DNA of 55,336 nt from Tabrizicola sp. (GTDB lineage Bacteria > Pseudomonadota > Alphaproteobacteria > Rhodobacterales > Rhodobacteraceae), in NCBI GenBank assembly GCA_025458105.1, contig JALOTD010000026.1:1-55336 (forward strand), in the 5' to 3' direction. Positions within the stretch are counted from its first letter, which is position 1, and every line of letters begins with the position of its first letter. The notes below the pieces were generated by a model. That model saw only the letters and a list, made by a program, of their open reading frames with translations. It was not told where the DNA came from and did no database searches. Made by a program: the position numbers and the translations under genes. Positions 42,862 through 52,241 of this stretch are shown in pieces.

Positions 42862-45155
42862 TGGCTGACCTCCTCATCGAACTCTTTTCCGAGGAAATCC
42901 CCGCGCGGATGCAAGGAAAGGCCCGCGAGGACCTGAAGAAACTGGTCACCGATGGTCTTGTCGAGGCCGGCCTCACCTATGCCAGCGCCGGCGCCTTCTC
43001 CACCCCCCGCCGCCTGACCCTCTCGGTCGAGGGGCTGACCAGCGAATCCCGCCCCGTGCGCGAGGAACGCAAAGGCCCCGCCACCACCGCGCCGCAACAG
43101 GCGATCGACGGCTTCCTGCGCTCCACCGGCCTCACGCTCGACCAGCTGGAACGCCGCGCCGACAAGAAGGGCGAAACCTTCTATGCCGTCGTCGAAAAGC
43201 CCGGCCGCAAGGCCCCCGAGATCGTGGCCGAGGTGCTGGACGCCACCATCCGCACCTTCCCCTGGCCCAAGTCGATGCGCTGGGGCGCGGGCTCCTTGCG
43301 CTGGGTTCGCCCGCTGCAATCGATCCTCTGCCTTTTGACCGACGAAACCGGCGCCCATGTCGTGCCGCTGACCATCGATGGCATCACGGCTGGCAACACG
43401 ACCGAAGGCCACCGCTTCATGGGCAACGGCCGCTTCACCGTCACGGGCTTTGACGACTATGTGGTCAAGCTCAAGCGCGCCAAGGTCGTGCTCGACAGCG
43501 CGGAACGCGAGGCCGCCATCTGGCAGGGCGCGCAGAACCTGGCCTTCGCCGCCGGGATGGAGGTGGTCGCGGACCCCGGCCTCTTGGCCGAAGTCGCGGG
43601 CTTGGTGGAATGGCCCGTCCCCCTGATGGGCCGGATCGCCGACCAGTTCCTGACCCTGCCGCCCGAGGTGCTGCAGACCTCGATGAAGGAACACCAGAAG
43701 TTCTTCTCGGTGAAGAACCCCAAGACCGGCCGGATCGAGGGCTTTGTCACCGTCGCCAACATCGAGGCCGCAGACGGCGGCGCGGTGATCCTGAAGGGCA
43801 ACCAGAAGGTGCTGGCCGCCCGCCTGTCGGACGCGAAGTTCTTCTGGGAAAACGACCTGCGCGTGGCCAAAGGGGGCATGGGTGAGTGGGTGGAGGGGCT
43901 GAAGGCCGTCACCTTCCACAACAAGCTCGGCTCCCAGGCCGAACGGATCGACCGCATCGCCGCGCTCGCGCGCGAGATCGCCCCGCTCGTCGGCGCTGAC
44001 GCCCTCCTCGCTGAACGCGCCGCGCGGCTGGCCAAGCTGGACCTGCGGTCGTCGATGGTGGGCGAGTTCCCCGAATTGCAGGGCGTGATGGGCCGCTACT
44101 ATGCGCTGGAGGCCGGGGAGAAGGCTTCCGTGGCGGATGCGGCGCGCGACCACTGGCGGCCGAAGGGGGAGAGTGACTCCGTCCCCACCGAGCCGGTGTC
44201 GGTGGCCGTGGCGCTGGCCGACAAGATCGACACGCTGACCGGGTTCTGGGCGATTGACGAGAAGCCGACGGGGTCGAAGGACCCGTTTGCTCTGCGCCGG
44301 GCGGCGTTGGGGGTTATTCGGTTGGTGTTGGGGAATGGGCTGCGGGGTAGTCTTGCTCGCCTTTTTGACCTCGCACATGACGGACTACTTGCAGGTTATC
44401 GGGCCCGGTACTGTCTGAGATTTCGTTCATCCACTGGGAGCTTCCGTATGGCGGAGCCTCAGACTCTTGCAATGAAAGAACCAGCGCAAGAACGACCATA
44501 CTGGTGGGTTGAGAAAGCTGGCCTAGTAGGCCAACCACGTGAGCTCGCGGATCTGTTAATGTCGCGAAGCAATTCGGACATGTTCGACGAAAATGAACAC
44601 TTCTATGTTTTTGAGCGGGAGGCATTAGCACCCGACCTCCTCTCCTTCTTCCACGACCGTCTCAAGGTCTACCTCAAGGACCAGGGCGTCCGGCATGATG
44701 TCATCGACGCTTGCCTTGCCATGCCGGGGAATGACGACCTGACGCTTCTGGTCAAGCGGGCCACGGCGCTGTCGGAAACCCTCAAGACCGAGGATGGGGC
44801 GAACCTCCTCCAGGGCTTCAAGCGGGCGAACAACATCCTGTCCCAGGCGGAAGCCAAGGACGGCGTCGAATACTCCTTCGGCGCGGATGTGAAGTTCGCG
44901 GAAACCGACGCGGAACGCGCGCTCTTCGCCGCGCTGGACACCGCCGAGGCCAAGATCACCCCCGCCATGCAGGCCGAGGATTTCGGGACCGCCATGGCCG
45001 CGATGGCCGCCCTTCGCGGCCCCATCGACGCGTTCTTCACCGCCGTTCAGGTGAACAGCGACAACGAAATCATCCGCCGCAACCGCCTGAACCTCCTCCA
45101 CCGCATCCGGGCGGTCTGTTCGGGCGTTGCGGATCTGACGCGGATCGAGGGCTGA
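42861..45155 (+). CDS. glyS: Glycyl-tRNA synthetase beta subunit with an atypical insert
   Basis: A 764-aa beta subunit that recognises tRNA-Gly and works with GlyQ. N-terminal [18 protein letters not shown], then RWVRPLQSILCLL, STKEHQK-type STMKEHQKFF region and FALRRAALGVIRLVL are typical. The C-terminus (DLLSFFHDRLKVYLKDQGVR to NRLNLLHRIRAVCSGVADLT) is also normal. Between them, at about residues 500-590 (44370-44630), lies a stretch with Trp/Tyr-rich sequence (PYWWVEKAGLVGQPRELADL) and codons such as TTA, CTA, GTA that the rest of the gene avoids. It keeps the frame, so the protein may still work. Confidence 0.9.
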   Translation: MADLLIELFSEEIPARMQGKAREDLKKLVTDGLVEAGLTYASAGAFSTPRRLTLSVEGLTSESRPVREERKGPATTAPQQAIDGFLRSTGLTLDQLERRADKKGETFYAVVEKPGRKAPEIVAEVLDATIRTFPWPKSMRWGAGSLRWVRPLQSILCLLTDETGAHVVPLTIDGITAGNTTEGHRFMGNGRFTVTGFDDYVVKLKRAKVVLDSAEREAAIWQGAQNLAFAAGMEVVADPGLLAEVAGLVEWPVPLMGRIADQFLTLPPEVLQTSMKEHQKFFSVKNPKTGRIEGFVTVANIEAADGGAVILKGNQKVLAARLSDAKFFWENDLRVAKGGMGEWVEGLKAVTFHNKLGSQAERIDRIAALAREIAPLVGADALLAERAARLAKLDLRSSMVGEFPELQGVMGRYYALEAGEKASVADAARDHWRPKGESDSVPTEPVSVAVALADKIDTLTGFWAIDEKPTGSKDPFALRRAALGVIRLVLGNGLRGSLARLFDLAHDGLLAGYRARYCLRFRSSTGSFRMAEPQTLAMKEPAQERPYWWVEKAGLVGQPRELADLLMSRSNSDMFDENEHFYVFEREALAPDLLSFFHDRLKVYLKDQGVRHDVIDACLAMPGNDDLTLLVKRATALSETLKTEDGANLLQGFKRANNILSQAEAKDGVEYSFGADVKFAETDAERALFAALDTAEAKITPAMQAEDFGTAMAAMAALRGPIDAFFTAVQVNSDNEIIRRNRLNLLHRIRAVCSGVADLTRIEG

Positions 45156-45164
45156 TACCCCCTC

Positions 45165-45197
45165 ACCCCCGGCCCCTCTCCCCCAAGGGGCGAGGGG
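45165..45197. repeat. REP-like palindromic sequence after glyS
   Basis: CTCACCCCCGGCCCCTCTCC followed by CCCAAGGGGCGAGGGG forms a C-rich/G-rich hairpin. This wording recurs between genes in many high-GC bacteria and resembles a REP-type element; it may also stop glyS transcription. Only one copy is seen in this window. Confidence 0.5.
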
Positions 45198-45302
45198 GGC
45201 GCCTGGGGCGGGCGGCAGTTCTTCAACTGCCCAAAGATTCGTCATGGAAGTGACATGTCAGGCTTGATTGACAGTGGTTTCGGCGTATTCTGCACCTGAA
45301 CA

Positions 45303-47861
45303 ATGGGTGCTGCGGTGCAGAAACACGATCCGATCCCGGAATTTGCGCAGATCACGCCCAGTGCGCAGATCGCGACCGCAAGCCATGGCTGGCGGGCAAA
45401 GTGCTTGCAGCGGCTGGTGCGGCTGGACCTGCCAGTGCCGAAATCCGTGGCGCTGCCTGCAAGCACCGTCAAGGCAATCGCTGCTGGGCATGGCGTGGAT
45501 ACTGCTGGAATCCTTGACAATTTCGGCGACGGCCCGCTGATTTCCGTGCGCCCCAGTCCGGCGAACCCCGACTGGGGCGGCCCCGCGACGATCCTGAACA
45601 TCGGGCTGAACGCCAAGCGCCATGCCCGCCTGGCCGAAACCCATGGCGAGGCGGCGGCCGATGCGTTGTATCTGCGCTTTGTTCAAGCCTATGCGATCCA
45701 TGTCGCGCGGCTTGACCCCGAGGTCTTTGACGCGCTGAAGCCGGGTCCTGGTGCGCTGCGCGCTGCGCTTCGCGAGTATGAGGTCGAGACCGACGAATCC
45801 TTTCCCGAAGATCCGGCCCGGCAACTGTCAGAAGTGCTGCGCAGCATGGCGCGGGCCTGGGAGGGGACGAGCGCGCGGCTCCTCCGCCAGGCCAAGGGGG
45901 CGCCGGACGAGGCGGCTCTGGGCCTTGTCGTGCAGGAAATGGCACAAGGACTCGGGCAAGGCATCAGTGGTTCCGGCGTGATCCAGTTCGTCGATCCGGT
46001 CACCGGTCAACCGCAGATCACCGGGCGCTATCTGGGGCAGAGCCAGGGGCGCGACGCGCTGAAGACGACCGAGGCGCTGTATCTGACTCGCGATCCGCGC
46101 GGCCCCTCGCTGGAGGATGTCGCGCCCGAGATCTTTGCCACGCTGGTCGAACATGGCCGCATCTGCCGCGCCCGCCTGCGGGAAGAAATGCAGATCGAGT
46201 TCACCGTCGAGGATGGCCGATTGGCGGTACTGGACGCTGTGAAGGTGCAACGTTCGGCCCGGGCGGGTTTGCGGATTGCGGTGGCGCTGGCCGAAGACGG
46301 GATTATTCAACGGAACGAAGCCGTGCTGCGGGTCGAGCCGCGCGCGCTGTCCGAGCTTCTGCATCACCAGGTCGATCCGCGCGGTAGCCGCGATGTGATT
46401 GCGCGGGGGATCGCTGCCTCGCCTGGGGCGGCCACGGGGCGACTGGTATTCTCGTCGGCGGCGGCGCAGGCGAGCGCGTCGAAAGGCGAACCTTGCATTC
46501 TGGTGCGTCGTGAGACCTCGCCCGAGGACATTCGCGGCATGCATTCGGCGGCTGCGGTCCTAACTGAACGCGGCGGTGTGACCAGCCACGCAGCCGTGAT
46601 TGCCCGGGGACTGGGCCTTCCTTGCGTGGTCGGCGCCAGCGACATGCGACTGGATTCAAAGGATAAACGACTGACGGCACAGGACGGCCGCATTTTCCGG
46701 GAGGGCGATGTGGTGACGCTCGACGGCACCAAGGGTGAAGCGCTGGCCGGCGCCGCAGAGATGCTGCCGCCGGCGCTGGACGACAGTTTCCGCAGATTGC
46801 TGGCCTGGGCGGACGAAGTACGCGACATCGGCGTCCGCGCGAACGCCGACACGCCCGCCGACGCGGAAACCGCCCGCAAGTTCGAAGCGCAGGGTATCGG
46901 GCTTTGCCGTACGGAACACATGTTCTTCGACGAAGACCGTCTGGTCGTCATGCGCGAGATGATCTTCGCCGACAGCCCCGGCGACCGTGCGGCGGCGCTC
47001 GCGCGGCTTTTGCCGATGCAGCGCGCGGATTTTGTGCAACTGTTTGAAATCATGCAAGGATTGCCGGTCTGTATTCGCCTGTTCGACCCGCCCTTGCACG
47101 AATTCCTTCCCTCTGACCGCGAGGGCCTGCGGGATCTGGCCGAGGCGCTGGATCGGCCCCTATCAGAGGTTACGCGTCGGGCCGAGGCGTTGACAGAGGT
47201 CAACCCGATGCTTGGGATGCGTGGCGTCCGTTTGGGCGTGGTGCTTCCGGAAATCTACGACATGCAGGCTCAGGCGATCTTCGAGGCGACGCTGGAATCT
47301 GCCCGCCGTGGCGCCCCCGTGGTACCCGAGATCATGATCCCTCTGGTCAGCGCCCGTCGCGAGGTTGAGCTGGTCAAGACTCGGATCGATGCGTTGGCTG
47401 CGATGGTGCGGACCAAGGCAGGGGCCGGGTTCGACTACAAGCTGGGTGTGATGGTTGAAACCCCGCGCGCGGCCCTGCGGGCCGGTGAGATCGCCCAGCA
47501 CGCGGCATTCCTGTCGTTTGGCACGAACGACCTGACCCAGATGACCTACGGTCTCAGCCGTGACGACGCCGGGCGGTTCATGAACACCTATGTCCGACAG
47601 GGAGTCTTCGCGGAGGATCCGTTCCATATCCTGGATGTCGACGGGGTGGGCGAGCTGTTGTTGATTGGTGCTGAGCGGGGCCGTAGGACGCGAAAAGACC
47701 TGACATTGTCCATATGTGGTGAACATGGAGGCAATCCAGAGTCGATCGAGTTCTGCCGAAAAGCTGGATTCGACTATGTGTCGTGCTCTCCCTACCGGGT
47801 GCCGATGGCCCGACTGGCGGCCGCGCACCTTGCGCTGAAAGATCAGCAAAACGCTTCTTAA
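45303..47861 (+). CDS. Pyruvate phosphate dikinase-like PEP-utilising enzyme
   Basis: An 852-aa protein. The central phosphohistidine domain has ERGGVTSHAAVIARGLGLPC (His429), and the C-terminal TIM-barrel PEP/pyruvate-binding domain has GIGLCRTEHMFF, GLPVCIRLFDPPLHEF, LSFGTNDLTQMTYGLSRDD and the catalytic Cys805 in SICGEHGGNP. These support phosphotransfer between PEP and pyruvate. The N-terminal ATP-grasp part (about 1-350) is strongly divergent and lacks the usual PPDK opening (a WVYxFGxG-type start). It may still be a PPDK, or a relative with another phosphate donor. It lies 147 bp after glyS, a known Rhodobacterales neighbourhood. Confidence 0.87.
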   Translation: MGAAVQKHDPIPEFAQITPSAQIATASHGWRAKCLQRLVRLDLPVPKSVALPASTVKAIAAGHGVDTAGILDNFGDGPLISVRPSPANPDWGGPATILNIGLNAKRHARLAETHGEAAADALYLRFVQAYAIHVARLDPEVFDALKPGPGALRAALREYEVETDESFPEDPARQLSEVLRSMARAWEGTSARLLRQAKGAPDEAALGLVVQEMAQGLGQGISGSGVIQFVDPVTGQPQITGRYLGQSQGRDALKTTEALYLTRDPRGPSLEDVAPEIFATLVEHGRICRARLREEMQIEFTVEDGRLAVLDAVKVQRSARAGLRIAVALAEDGIIQRNEAVLRVEPRALSELLHHQVDPRGSRDVIARGIAASPGAATGRLVFSSAAAQASASKGEPCILVRRETSPEDIRGMHSAAAVLTERGGVTSHAAVIARGLGLPCVVGASDMRLDSKDKRLTAQDGRIFREGDVVTLDGTKGEALAGAAEMLPPALDDSFRRLLAWADEVRDIGVRANADTPADAETARKFEAQGIGLCRTEHMFFDEDRLVVMREMIFADSPGDRAAALARLLPMQRADFVQLFEIMQGLPVCIRLFDPPLHEFLPSDREGLRDLAEALDRPLSEVTRRAEALTEVNPMLGMRGVRLGVVLPEIYDMQAQAIFEATLESARRGAPVVPEIMIPLVSARREVELVKTRIDALAAMVRTKAGAGFDYKLGVMVETPRAALRAGEIAQHAAFLSFGTNDLTQMTYGLSRDDAGRFMNTYVRQGVFAEDPFHILDVDGVGELLLIGAERGRRTRKDLTLSICGEHGGNPESIEFCRKAGFDYVSCSPYRVPMARLAAAHLALKDQQNAS

Positions 47862-48050
47862 TCAATGTATTAACATCTTTGCGCTCGATTGGTCAGGGCG
47901 CAGCTGGGCGAGATTTCGCCGAACAAGCCGAAAAAACTGTAGCATTTCTGCAACATTGGTAGACCGGGCGCAGGCTTTGGCCTAAGTGGCCGCTCGCTTG
48001 CAAGGCGGGGGTCACTTCCGCCGTTTCGGAAACAAAAACGGAAGAGCAGA

Positions 48051-48668
48051 ATGAACCCGACCAAGGTCGCATGCGCAATGGCGCTATGCTTCGCAGCCGC
48101 TTCGGCTGCCGCGGACATACGATCATCGGCGAGCACGGATGTCTCTGTCACCGAACTGCGCACGCCGCTGATCAGCCGTCTGCCGAATCCTGACTTTACC
48201 GCCGCGCTGCCGGCCGAACAGCAACAGGACGGTCTGACGATGGACTGGCTCATGGCACAACCCGCGCCAGAGGGCGAAGCCGAGTGGCAATGCTTGACCG
48301 AAGCAGTCTATTTCGAAGCCCGCGGCGAAAGCCTGGCGGGTCAGATCGCCGTGGCAGAAGTGATCCTGAACCGGGTGGACAGTCCGCTTTACCCGGGCAC
48401 GGTTTGCGGTGTGGTCAAGCAGCGCGGCGGCGGCGGGTGCCAGTTTTCCTACGTCTGCAACGGCAAGACCCGGATGCGTGAAGCCGCGGCCGCCGATCTT
48501 GCAGGACGAGTCGCCCGCGCCATGCTGGACGGGGCACCGCGTCTTCTAACAGATGGAGCCACCCACTTTCACACAAGGCATGTGCGGCCGGGCTGGTCCA
48601 AACGGTTCGACCATACAGCCTCGATCGGCGCCCATCTCTTCTATCGGCAGCCGGCCCCCAGGGGCTAA
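48051..48668 (+). CDS. SleB/CwlJ-type cell wall hydrolase
   Basis: A 205-aa exported protein: signal peptide (KVACAMALCFAAASAAAD), then the Hydrolase_2 (SleB) domain with LTEAVYFEARGESLAGQIAV, ILNRVDSPLYPGTVCGVV and CQFSYVCNG. The Glu in EAVYFEARGE is the likely catalytic acid of this lytic-transglycosylase-like fold. In non-spore-formers such proteins trim peptidoglycan. Monocistronic; it is preceded by a 189-bp AT-richer gap. Confidence 0.88.
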   Translation: MNPTKVACAMALCFAAASAAADIRSSASTDVSVTELRTPLISRLPNPDFTAALPAEQQQDGLTMDWLMAQPAPEGEAEWQCLTEAVYFEARGESLAGQIAVAEVILNRVDSPLYPGTVCGVVKQRGGGGCQFSYVCNGKTRMREAAAADLAGRVARAMLDGAPRLLTDGATHFHTRHVRPGWSKRFDHTASIGAHLFYRQPAPRG

Positions 48669-48755
48669 GGTCGCAAACATCCGCGCCTTTGCCGCCTTCC
48701 TGCTTGGCCCCACGGAGGCGGGCCGTTAAGACGGGGCGAACTGCAGAGGCCACCC

Positions 48756-49664
48756 ATGACGACGTCTGACATCGACCTGGCCTTCGCCCATCCTGAGGAA
48801 CGGGCCGAGGCCTCTGCCGGTTCCGCACCGCGTGACCGGATCAGCCTGCGCGACCATGTGGTCGAAGCGGACATCGGCGCCTTCCAGAAGGAGCGGGGGC
48901 ACAAGCAGCGTCTGCGATTCAATGTGGTGGTCGAGGTGCGCCCGGTAACATCCCCGCTTGAGGACGACGTTGACAGGATCCTCTCCTATGACCGGATCAC
49001 CGAGGCGATTTCGGCCGAATTGGCAGCCGAGCGACTGAACCTGCTGGAAACCTTGGCCGAGCGGGTGGCGGAGCGTATTCTGGCCGAGCCGGCCGCCATG
49101 CGGGTTTTCATCCGGATCGAGAAGCTGGACATCGGGCCCTATGCGCTCGGGGTGGAAATCGCCCGATCTCGGGCAGAACGGCCAGTTCAGCGCAAGGGCC
49201 TCGACGGTGATGAAGCCGTCCACCCGCTGGTTGTTTTTCTGGACAACGCCACCATCGCGGCCCCGGACCTTTCGCAGACCCTGGATGCACTGCAGGCACA
49301 AGGTCTGCCGCTGATCCTGACCGTCGGCCTTCCCGACCTTGCCCGCCCGGCGACTGGCCACAAACCGACCCAGCGCCGGATCGACCTGCTTGCCATCGAG
49401 CAGAATGCCTGGACCCTGGCCGCCCGCGATCCGCGCTGCGTCGTTGTTGCAACGCGCACCGAGATCGACTGGGCAATGAAGCGGGGGCAGACGGTGGTCT
49501 GGGCGCCGTCGAAACTGGTACTGGACGCTGTGGACGGACCAGCGGGCACGTCGCCCGTCTCGCTCGCCCTGTGGCTGGCCGAATCTCTGGCGGCCACGGC
49601 CTTGCTGGTTCACGGCGAAATTGCAGTTCCGGCAGGAAGTCGCGTCCAGGTGATTAGGGCGTGA
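48756..49664 (+). CDS. Dihydroneopterin aldolase-like protein with an extra C-terminal domain
   Basis: A 302-aa protein. Residues about 28-140 are a FolB domain (ISLRDHVVEADIGAFQKERG; FNVVVEVRPV; LSYDRITEAI; LNLLETLAERVAERIL), which cleaves dihydroneopterin in folate synthesis. Residues about 155-302 form a second domain of unknown function with Rossmann-like strands (HPLVVFLDNATIAAPDLSQT; GLPLILTVGLPDL; WALVVA-like TVVWAPSKLVLDAVDGPAG). A strong AGAGG precedes the ATG. It is next to folP, consistent with the folate role; plain FolB is only about 120 aa. Confidence 0.85.
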   Translation: MTTSDIDLAFAHPEERAEASAGSAPRDRISLRDHVVEADIGAFQKERGHKQRLRFNVVVEVRPVTSPLEDDVDRILSYDRITEAISAELAAERLNLLETLAERVAERILAEPAAMRVFIRIEKLDIGPYALGVEIARSRAERPVQRKGLDGDEAVHPLVVFLDNATIAAPDLSQTLDALQAQGLPLILTVGLPDLARPATGHKPTQRRIDLLAIEQNAWTLAARDPRCVVVATRTEIDWAMKRGQTVVWAPSKLVLDAVDGPAGTSPVSLALWLAESLAATALLVHGEIAVPAGSRVQVIRA

Positions 49665-49710
49665 TCCTTCCCCCTTGCCAAGTGCTTTGGCATCGGCCAC
49701 TCCGAAGCAT

Positions 49711-50730
49711 ATGGAATATTTTCGCCCGATCGCCATGACCGACGCCGCCCGGCCCGCCCAGGCCCTGCCGCTTGCTGGTGGGTGGTGCTGGTTCGACCGT
49801 GTGCAGGTTCTGTCGCGCAAGGCGGCGCCACGCACTGTTCCCGTCACCGAGGTTCCGGATGACGTGTTAGAGCGACTGACCAGCGAGCGTGAGGACTTTG
49901 CCGGCCAGTCGATGGACCGACCGCGCCTGATGGGCATTCTGAACGTCACGCCCGACAGTTTCTCGGATGGCGGCAAGTATCGCACACAGGATGCAGCAGT
50001 CAGGCAGGGCCGGGACATCGCCAAGCTGGCCGAGTTTCTGGACATCGGCGGGGAAAGCACCCGGCCTGGTGCACAAGAAGTGCCTGTTGCCGACGAGATC
50101 GCCCGCACTGTTCCGGTGATCGAGGCTTTGCGTGCCGGAGGCATGCGTGGGCCGATCTCGATCGATACGCGGAAGTCGCTGGTTGCTGCCTCGGCGGCGC
50201 GGGCGGGGGCGACCCTGGTCAACGATGTCTCTGGCCTCGCGTTCGACAAGGCCATGGGGCCATTTGTAGCGAAGGAGCGCCTGCCGCTGGTCTTGATGCA
50301 TTCGCAGGGTCTGCCGACGACCATGCAAGACTCGCCAAGCTATGCAGACGTGTTGCTGGACGTCTATGATGAGCTTGATGCGAGGCTGGCGCGGGCCGAT
50401 GCGCTGGGTATTGACCGCTCGATGATCGCGATTGATCCCGGTATCGGCTTTGGCAAGACGGCGGCGCACAATCTGGCGCTGATCCGCGGTCTGTCGTTGT
50501 TTCATGGTCTGGGCTGTCCAATCTTGCTGGGGGCCTCGCGCAAGCGGTTCATCGGATCGATCGGGCGGGTCGAGACGCCTGCAGCACGGATGCCTGGGTC
50601 GCTCGCCATTGCGCTGGCCGGATTTGCGCAGGGTGTGCAGATCACACGGGTGCATGACGTGGCCGAGACGCGGCAGGCGCTGCTCTTGTGGCAGGCTATG
50701 CAGGCGGACGAAACCGAGGTGACGGAATGA
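49711..50730 (+). CDS. folP: Dihydropteroate synthase
   Basis: A 339-aa enzyme condensing p-aminobenzoate with hydroxymethyl-dihydropterin diphosphate. Motifs: [43 protein letters not shown], the PPi-loop-side [13 protein letters not shown] and [11 protein letters not shown]. An N-terminal extension of about 65 residues is unlike short DHPS enzymes but usual in this order. The start at 49711 (MEYFRPI) is preferred to 49675. The end overlaps the glmM start. Confidence 0.93.
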   Translation: MEYFRPIAMTDAARPAQALPLAGGWCWFDRVQVLSRKAAPRTVPVTEVPDDVLERLTSEREDFAGQSMDRPRLMGILNVTPDSFSDGGKYRTQDAAVRQGRDIAKLAEFLDIGGESTRPGAQEVPVADEIARTVPVIEALRAGGMRGPISIDTRKSLVAASAARAGATLVNDVSGLAFDKAMGPFVAKERLPLVLMHSQGLPTTMQDSPSYADVLLDVYDELDARLARADALGIDRSMIAIDPGIGFGKTAAHNLALIRGLSLFHGLGCPILLGASRKRFIGSIGRVETPAARMPGSLAIALAGFAQGVQITRVHDVAETRQALLLWQAMQADETEVTE

Positions 50731-52070
50731 CCCGGAGGTTGTTCGGAACTGATGGGGTCCGGGGACGGGCAAACAGCTGGCCGATGACTGCCGAACTGGC
50801 GCTGAAGCTGGGCGCTGCGGCGGGGCGATACTTTCGCCGAGATGGGTCAAGCGCGCACCGGGTGGTGATCGGCAAGGATACGCGGCTGTCGGGCTACATG
50901 CTGGAGAACGCGCTCACGGCGGGGCTGACCTCGACGGGCATGAATGTCCTATTACTCGGCCCGGTGCCGACGCCGGCGGTGGGGTATCTGACGCGGTCGA
51001 TGCGGGCAGACCTTGGGGTGATGATTTCAGCCAGCCACAACCCGCATCAGGACAACGGGATCAAATTCTTCGGGCCCGACGGGTTCAAGCTTTCCGATGC
51101 GGCCGAGGCCGAAATCGAGGCGATGGTCGAGGGCGAGATCCAACTTGCGCAGCCACAGAACATCGGTCGGGCGAAGCGGATCGAGGACGGGCGCGGACGG
51201 TATCAGGAATTCGTCAAGACGAGCTTCCCGACAGGCCTGCGGCTGGACGGGCTGAAAGTGGTGATCGACTGCGCAAACGGGGCGGCCTACAAGGCTGCGC
51301 CGGAAGTGCTCTGGGAACTCGGGGCCGAGGTGATCCCGGTGGGGGTCGCGCCGAACGGGACCAACATCAACGACCGGTGCGGGTCTACCCATACCGAGAC
51401 GGCGGCCGAGGCGGTCGTGGCCCATGGCGCGCATGTCGGGATCAGTCTGGACGGCGATGCTGACCGGGTGATGATCCTGGACGAGATGGGGCAGGTGGCG
51501 GACGGGGACCAGATCATGGCGCTCTTTGCCGCGCGCTGGGCCGACGAAGGTCGCCTGCTGGGCGGGGCGCTGGTCGCGACGGTGATGTCGAACCTGGGGT
51601 TGGAGCAGTTCCTGAAGGGCCGCGGCCTGCGGCTGGAGCGGACGGCGGTGGGCGACCGCTACGTGGTCGAACGGATGCGGGAAGGGGGCTTCAACCTGGG
51701 CGGCGAGCAGTCGGGGCACATCGTGATGACCGACTATGCGACCACCGGGGACGGGTTGATCGCGGGGCTGCAGTTCCTCGCCGAGATGGTGCGCACCGAA
51801 CGCGCGGCGAGCGAGCTGACCCGGTCTTTCGCGACGGTTCCGCAGCTTTTGAAGAACGTCCGTTTTTCGGACGGGGCGCGGCCTCTGGAAGCCGAGGCGG
51901 TCCGCCGTGCCATCGCCGGGGCCGAGGCGCGGATCGAAGGGAGGGGGCGCATCTTGATCCGCAAGTCGGGGACCGAACCCCTGATCCGGGTGATGGCGGA
52001 ATGCGAGGATGAGGCGCTTCTGGCCGAGGTCGTGGACGAGATCGTGGGCGCGGTCGCTGCTGCAGTCTGA
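50727..52070 (+). CDS. glmM: Phosphoglucosamine mutase
   Basis: A 447-aa enzyme converting glucosamine-6-phosphate to glucosamine-1-phosphate for peptidoglycan and LPS precursors. It opens with [20 protein letters not shown] and has the phosphoserine loop [16 protein letters not shown] (Ser103), the metal loop [14 protein letters not shown], the sugar loop GGEQSGHIV and the phosphate-binding [12 protein letters not shown]. All key parts are intact. The ATG lies in the folP stop (ATGA), the usual folP-glmM pair. Confidence 0.97.
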   Translation: MTRRLFGTDGVRGRANSWPMTAELALKLGAAAGRYFRRDGSSAHRVVIGKDTRLSGYMLENALTAGLTSTGMNVLLLGPVPTPAVGYLTRSMRADLGVMISASHNPHQDNGIKFFGPDGFKLSDAAEAEIEAMVEGEIQLAQPQNIGRAKRIEDGRGRYQEFVKTSFPTGLRLDGLKVVIDCANGAAYKAAPEVLWELGAEVIPVGVAPNGTNINDRCGSTHTETAAEAVVAHGAHVGISLDGDADRVMILDEMGQVADGDQIMALFAARWADEGRLLGGALVATVMSNLGLEQFLKGRGLRLERTAVGDRYVVERMREGGFNLGGEQSGHIVMTDYATTGDGLIAGLQFLAEMVRTERAASELTRSFATVPQLLKNVRFSDGARPLEAEAVRRAIAGAEARIEGRGRILIRKSGTEPLIRVMAECEDEALLAEVVDEIVGAVAAAV

Positions 52071-52073
52071 CTG

Positions 52074-52089
52074 TGTCCACGCGTGGACA
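52074..52089. promoter_or_regulatory. 16-bp perfect palindrome after glmM
   Basis: TGTCCACGCGTGGACA, with further TGGACA copies 8 bp on (52093-52098) and at about 52132. It stands at the glmM stop and about 150 bp before the 52242 gene. It may be an operator cluster for that gene. Confidence 0.4.
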
Positions 52090-52241
52090 GGATGGACAAC
52101 ACAAGTGAATTCAATGGCTTGTCTGTGGACATTCACCTTTTCTTAAGATCTGCGCATGGCACGTGGGGTCAGGCTTTCCGCTCTGGCCAAGGCCGCGCCG
52201 ACCGGTCCAGAGTGCCCCCGACTGGACAAGGGAGACGACGC

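Noticed and set aside
42747..44378. Long minus-strand open frame antisense to glyS
   Set aside because: It mirrors codon bias of glyS, and the protein has no recognisable domain.
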